A stretch of 64,000 bases of DNA from Aurantiacibacter sp. MUD61. Lineage in GTDB: Bacteria > Pseudomonadota > Alphaproteobacteria > Sphingomonadales > Sphingomonadaceae. Below are positions 62,258 to 64,000 of the stretch, piece after piece (position 1 is the stretch's first letter; each line of letters begins with the position of its first letter). The position numbers and the translations under genes are program-made. The notes beneath the pieces are model-generated. The model did not search any database. It had not been told where the DNA came from and saw only the letters and a program-made list of their open reading frames with translations. The stretch covers positions 2,627,501 through 2,691,500 of the forward strand of contig NZ_CP115446.1 of the NCBI RefSeq assembly GCF_027912455.1, read 5' to 3'.

Positions 62258-63546
62258 TCTGCCGGATCCTCCGGGAATTTGATCTGCCTCTCGCGGATCG
62301 CCTGATCGGCCTGCTCTTCCAGATGCCAGGGCAGTTCCTCGAAGACATCTTCGAACATGGTGTGGAACGGGTGGTGCAGGCCGTGGCCGAGGATACCGTT
62401 CTTTTCGGCATCCTTCTGCGCCTGCTTCACCATGTTATCGAGTTCTGCGTCCTGCTCTTCCTGCTGCTCCTCAGACCATTCGCCAAGAGCAATGAGGTGG
62501 TTCTTGAGCCGCATGACCGGGTCGCCCATCGGCCATTCGTCACGCTCTTCGGCGGAGCGATATTGGCTTGGGTCGTCCGACGTCGAATGTCCCTCGGCGC
62601 GGTAGGTAAAGTGCTCGATCAGCGTCGGCCCGCCATTGGCGCGAGCGCGGTCCGCTGCCCAGCGTTCGGCAGCATAAACGGCGAGCGGATCGTTGCCGTC
62701 CACCCGCAGGCCCGCCATGCCATAGCCGATGGCGCGCGCGGCGAACGTTGCCCGCTCGGCACCCGCAAAGCCGGAGAAGGACGAAATCGCCCACTGGTTG
62801 TTGATGACGTTGAAAATGACCGGCGCGTTGTAGACGGTCGCGAAAGTCAGCGCGGAGTGGAAGTCGCCTTCCGCCGTGCTGCCCTCACCCACCCAAGTGG
62901 CAGCGATACGCGAATCGCCCTTGCTAGCGCTCGCCATCGCAAAGCCGGTCGCCTGCGGAAGCTGGGTCGCAAGGTTGCCGCTGATCGTGAAGAAGCTGAG
63001 CCGCTTCGAGCAGTACATGATCGGCAGCTGGCGGCCCTTCAGCTTGTCGGCCTTGTTGGAATAGATCTGGTTGATCATCTCCTCAGGCTCATAACCGCGC
63101 GCGATCAGGCAGCCCTGCTGGCGGTAGCTGGGGAAAATCATGTCATCCCCGGCAAGAGCATGGGTGGCGCAGACGCTGGTCGCCTCTTCACCCGTACACT
63201 TCATGTAGAAGCTGGTTTTGCCCTGCCGCTGGGCGCGATACATGCGCGTGTCGAAAGCGCGGGTCAGCGCCATTTCGCGCAGCATGCGGCGAAGCGTATC
63301 GGCATCAAGCCGCGGATCCCAAGGCCCGTGCGCCTTGTCATCATCACCCAGAACACGGATGAGATCATCGCACAGCGGATAGGTTTCTTTCGCCTCGCAC
63401 GCCTCATCAGGACGCGGTGCCGCGCCTGCTTCCGGCACCTGGATATGGCTGAAATCGACTTTGTCGCCGGGCCGGTATTTCGGCTCCGGCACATGGAGCG
63501 CTAGCGCAGGGCGGTTGCTGCCCTCTTTGTCGCCGGCTTTGGCCAT
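62254..63546 (-). CDS. bkdA1: Branched-chain 2-oxoacid dehydrogenase E1 alpha
   Basis: Alpha subunit of the thiamine-diphosphate E1 decarboxylase that acts on the 2-oxoacids of valine, leucine and isoleucine. The 430-residue protein has the BKD-type N-terminal extension (about 1-70, 'RPALALHVPEPKYRPGDKV'). The ThDP site 'TWVGEGSTAEGDFHSALTFA' to 'FNVINNQWAIS' follows, and the phosphorylation-loop-like 'YRAEGHSTSDDPSQYRS' is BKD-like rather than pyruvate-type. It is the first gene of the operon E1-alpha, hydrolase, E1-beta, E2 under a strong promoter. An E3 gene is not in the window. Confidence 0.93.
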   Translation of the reverse strand: MAKAGDKEGSNRPALALHVPEPKYRPGDKVDFSHIQVPEAGAAPRPDEACEAKETYPLCDDLIRVLGDDDKAHGPWDPRLDADTLRRMLREMALTRAFDTRMYRAQRQGKTSFYMKCTGEEATSVCATHALAGDDMIFPSYRQQGCLIARGYEPEEMINQIYSNKADKLKGRQLPIMYCSKRLSFFTISGNLATQLPQATGFAMASASKGDSRIAATWVGEGSTAEGDFHSALTFATVYNAPVIFNVINNQWAISSFSGFAGAERATFAARAIGYGMAGLRVDGNDPLAVYAAERWAADRARANGGPTLIEHFTYRAEGHSTSDDPSQYRSAEERDEWPMGDPVMRLKNHLIALGEWSEEQQEEQDAELDNMVKQAQKDAEKNGILGHGLHHPFHTMFEDVFEELPWHLEEQADQAIRERQIKFPEDPAE

Positions 63547-63611
63547 GCTGCTCTCCCAAAAAGCACCGCGTGCCCTGAAGCCCGCGCGTTAGAATGTTTT
63601 ACTGCGGCGCA

Positions 63612-63640
63612 TTTATATTAGTTTCGCCTGAAACCGTCAA
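63612..63640 (-). promoter_or_regulatory. Promoter of the BKD operon
   Basis: On the minus strand TTGACG (63640-63635), a 17-base spacer and TATAAA (63617-63612), an excellent sigma-70-type promoter. It lies 66 bases before the E1-alpha start. Confidence 0.8.
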
Positions 63641-63655
63641 TCCGCCGCAATCACG

Positions 63656-64000
63656 TTAGACCGCCACCGGTGCGCGCAGGATGCCCTGTGGCTCGTAATC
63701 GCTCACTTCGAAGTCTTCGAAACGATAATCGAAAATCGTCGGCGGCTTCCTCAACAAAGTAAGGCGCGGCGTCCCCGCCGGTTCCCGCGTCAGCTGTTCT
63801 TCGACCAGCTCCGTATGGTTGAGATAGAGGTGGGTATCCCCTCCGCTCCACACCAGTTCGCCGGGTTGCAGGCCCGTTTGCGCCGCCATCATGCGGGTGA
63901 GCACCGCCGCGCCAACCAGGTTGAACGGCAGGCCAAGAGCGACATCGCAGCTGCGCTGGTACAGCAGGCAATTCAGCCGCGCCTGATCGCCCTCACCCGC
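63656..64000 (-). CDS. thyA: Thymidylate synthase, C-terminal part (cut by window edge)
   Basis: The last 114 codons of a ThyA-type thymidylate synthase, which methylates dUMP with methylene-THF. Seen motifs: 'LLYQRSCDVALGLPFNLVGA' (the dUMP-binding Arg, Ser and Asp; the usual QLYQRSAD reads LLYQRSCD), 'WSGGDTHLYLNH' and 'DFEVSDYEPQGILRAPVAV' at the end, which matches the family's hydrophobic C-terminus that closes over the active site. The 5' part with the catalytic Cys lies outside the window. It is transcribed toward the BKD operon, about 110 bases upstream of E1-alpha. Confidence 0.93.
   Translation of the reverse strand, partial: AGEGDQARLNCLLYQRSCDVALGLPFNLVGAAVLTRMMAAQTGLQPGELVWSGGDTHLYLNHTELVEEQLTREPAGTPRLTLLRKPPTIFDYRFEDFEVSDYEPQGILRAPVAV

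Overview
The window is a GC-rich, densely coded chromosomal segment of an alphaproteobacterium. The gene families and orders point to Sphingomonadales, probably Erythrobacteraceae: phoR-porin-pstSCAB-phoU-phoB, the EpsB/PrsK/PrsR exopolysaccharide regulators, GTTC-N7-GTTC LexA boxes, and zapA-6S RNA-formyl-THF ligase. The taxon is an inference. I see no insertion sequence, prophage, CRISPR array or rRNA, and no gene-free stretch longer than about 300 bases.

Layout. 0-8 kb: a YceI-like periplasmic protein; leuA behind a leucine-rich leader peptide with an attenuator-like fold; a hybrid histidine kinase; an AHH-type nuclease overlapped by an unrecognised gene; recJ. 8.1-17.2 kb: tRNA-Glu, then a complete phosphate-starvation locus (phoR, phosphate-type porin, pstS, pstC, pstA, pstB, phoU, phoB) with Pho-box-like sites before phoR, the porin, pstS and phoB. 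17.3-25 kb: a small secreted protein, then a leftward DNA-damage operon (repair radical SAM, DUF4130-UdgX, DnaE2, extensin-like protein) behind a LexA box. 25-31 kb: carbonic anhydrase, PilZ protein, TerC protein, a TraB/ChaN-like secreted protein, then imuA-imuB behind a second LexA box. 31-44 kb: transporters (NSS, DUF475/TerC-like, BASS, SLC13), panB, and the epsB-prsK-prsR operon. 44-56 kb: tRNA-Leu, suhB-like gene, efp, wall enzymes (M23, L,D-transpeptidase), class I aldolase-thiE, tkt-gap-pgk and a 2OG oxygenase. 56-64 kb: zapA, 6S RNA, formyl-THF cyclo-ligase, a thioesterase and an iron alcohol dehydrogenase, tRNA-Asp, the branched-chain 2-oxoacid dehydrogenase operon with an alpha/beta hydrolase embedded in it, and the end of thyA.

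How the genes work together. The Pho locus forms a closed sensing and uptake loop. The two LexA-boxed operons together supply a full mutasome (ImuA, ImuB, DnaE2) plus the uracil-DNA protein UdgX and its usual radical SAM partner. In both operons the box overlaps the -10 of a recognisable promoter. tkt, gap, pgk and aldolase cover lower glycolysis and the pentose phosphate pathway. BKD degrades branched-chain amino acids, while leuA and panB draw on the same 2-oxoisovalerate node.

Most unusual points: palindromic repeats of intergenic type lie in frame inside dnaE2 (two copies) and inside the BKD E2 linker (one pair), with relatives between udgX and dnaE2 and between gap and pgk; a leuA attenuator; a predicted leaderless SOS operon; and the AHH nuclease pair.
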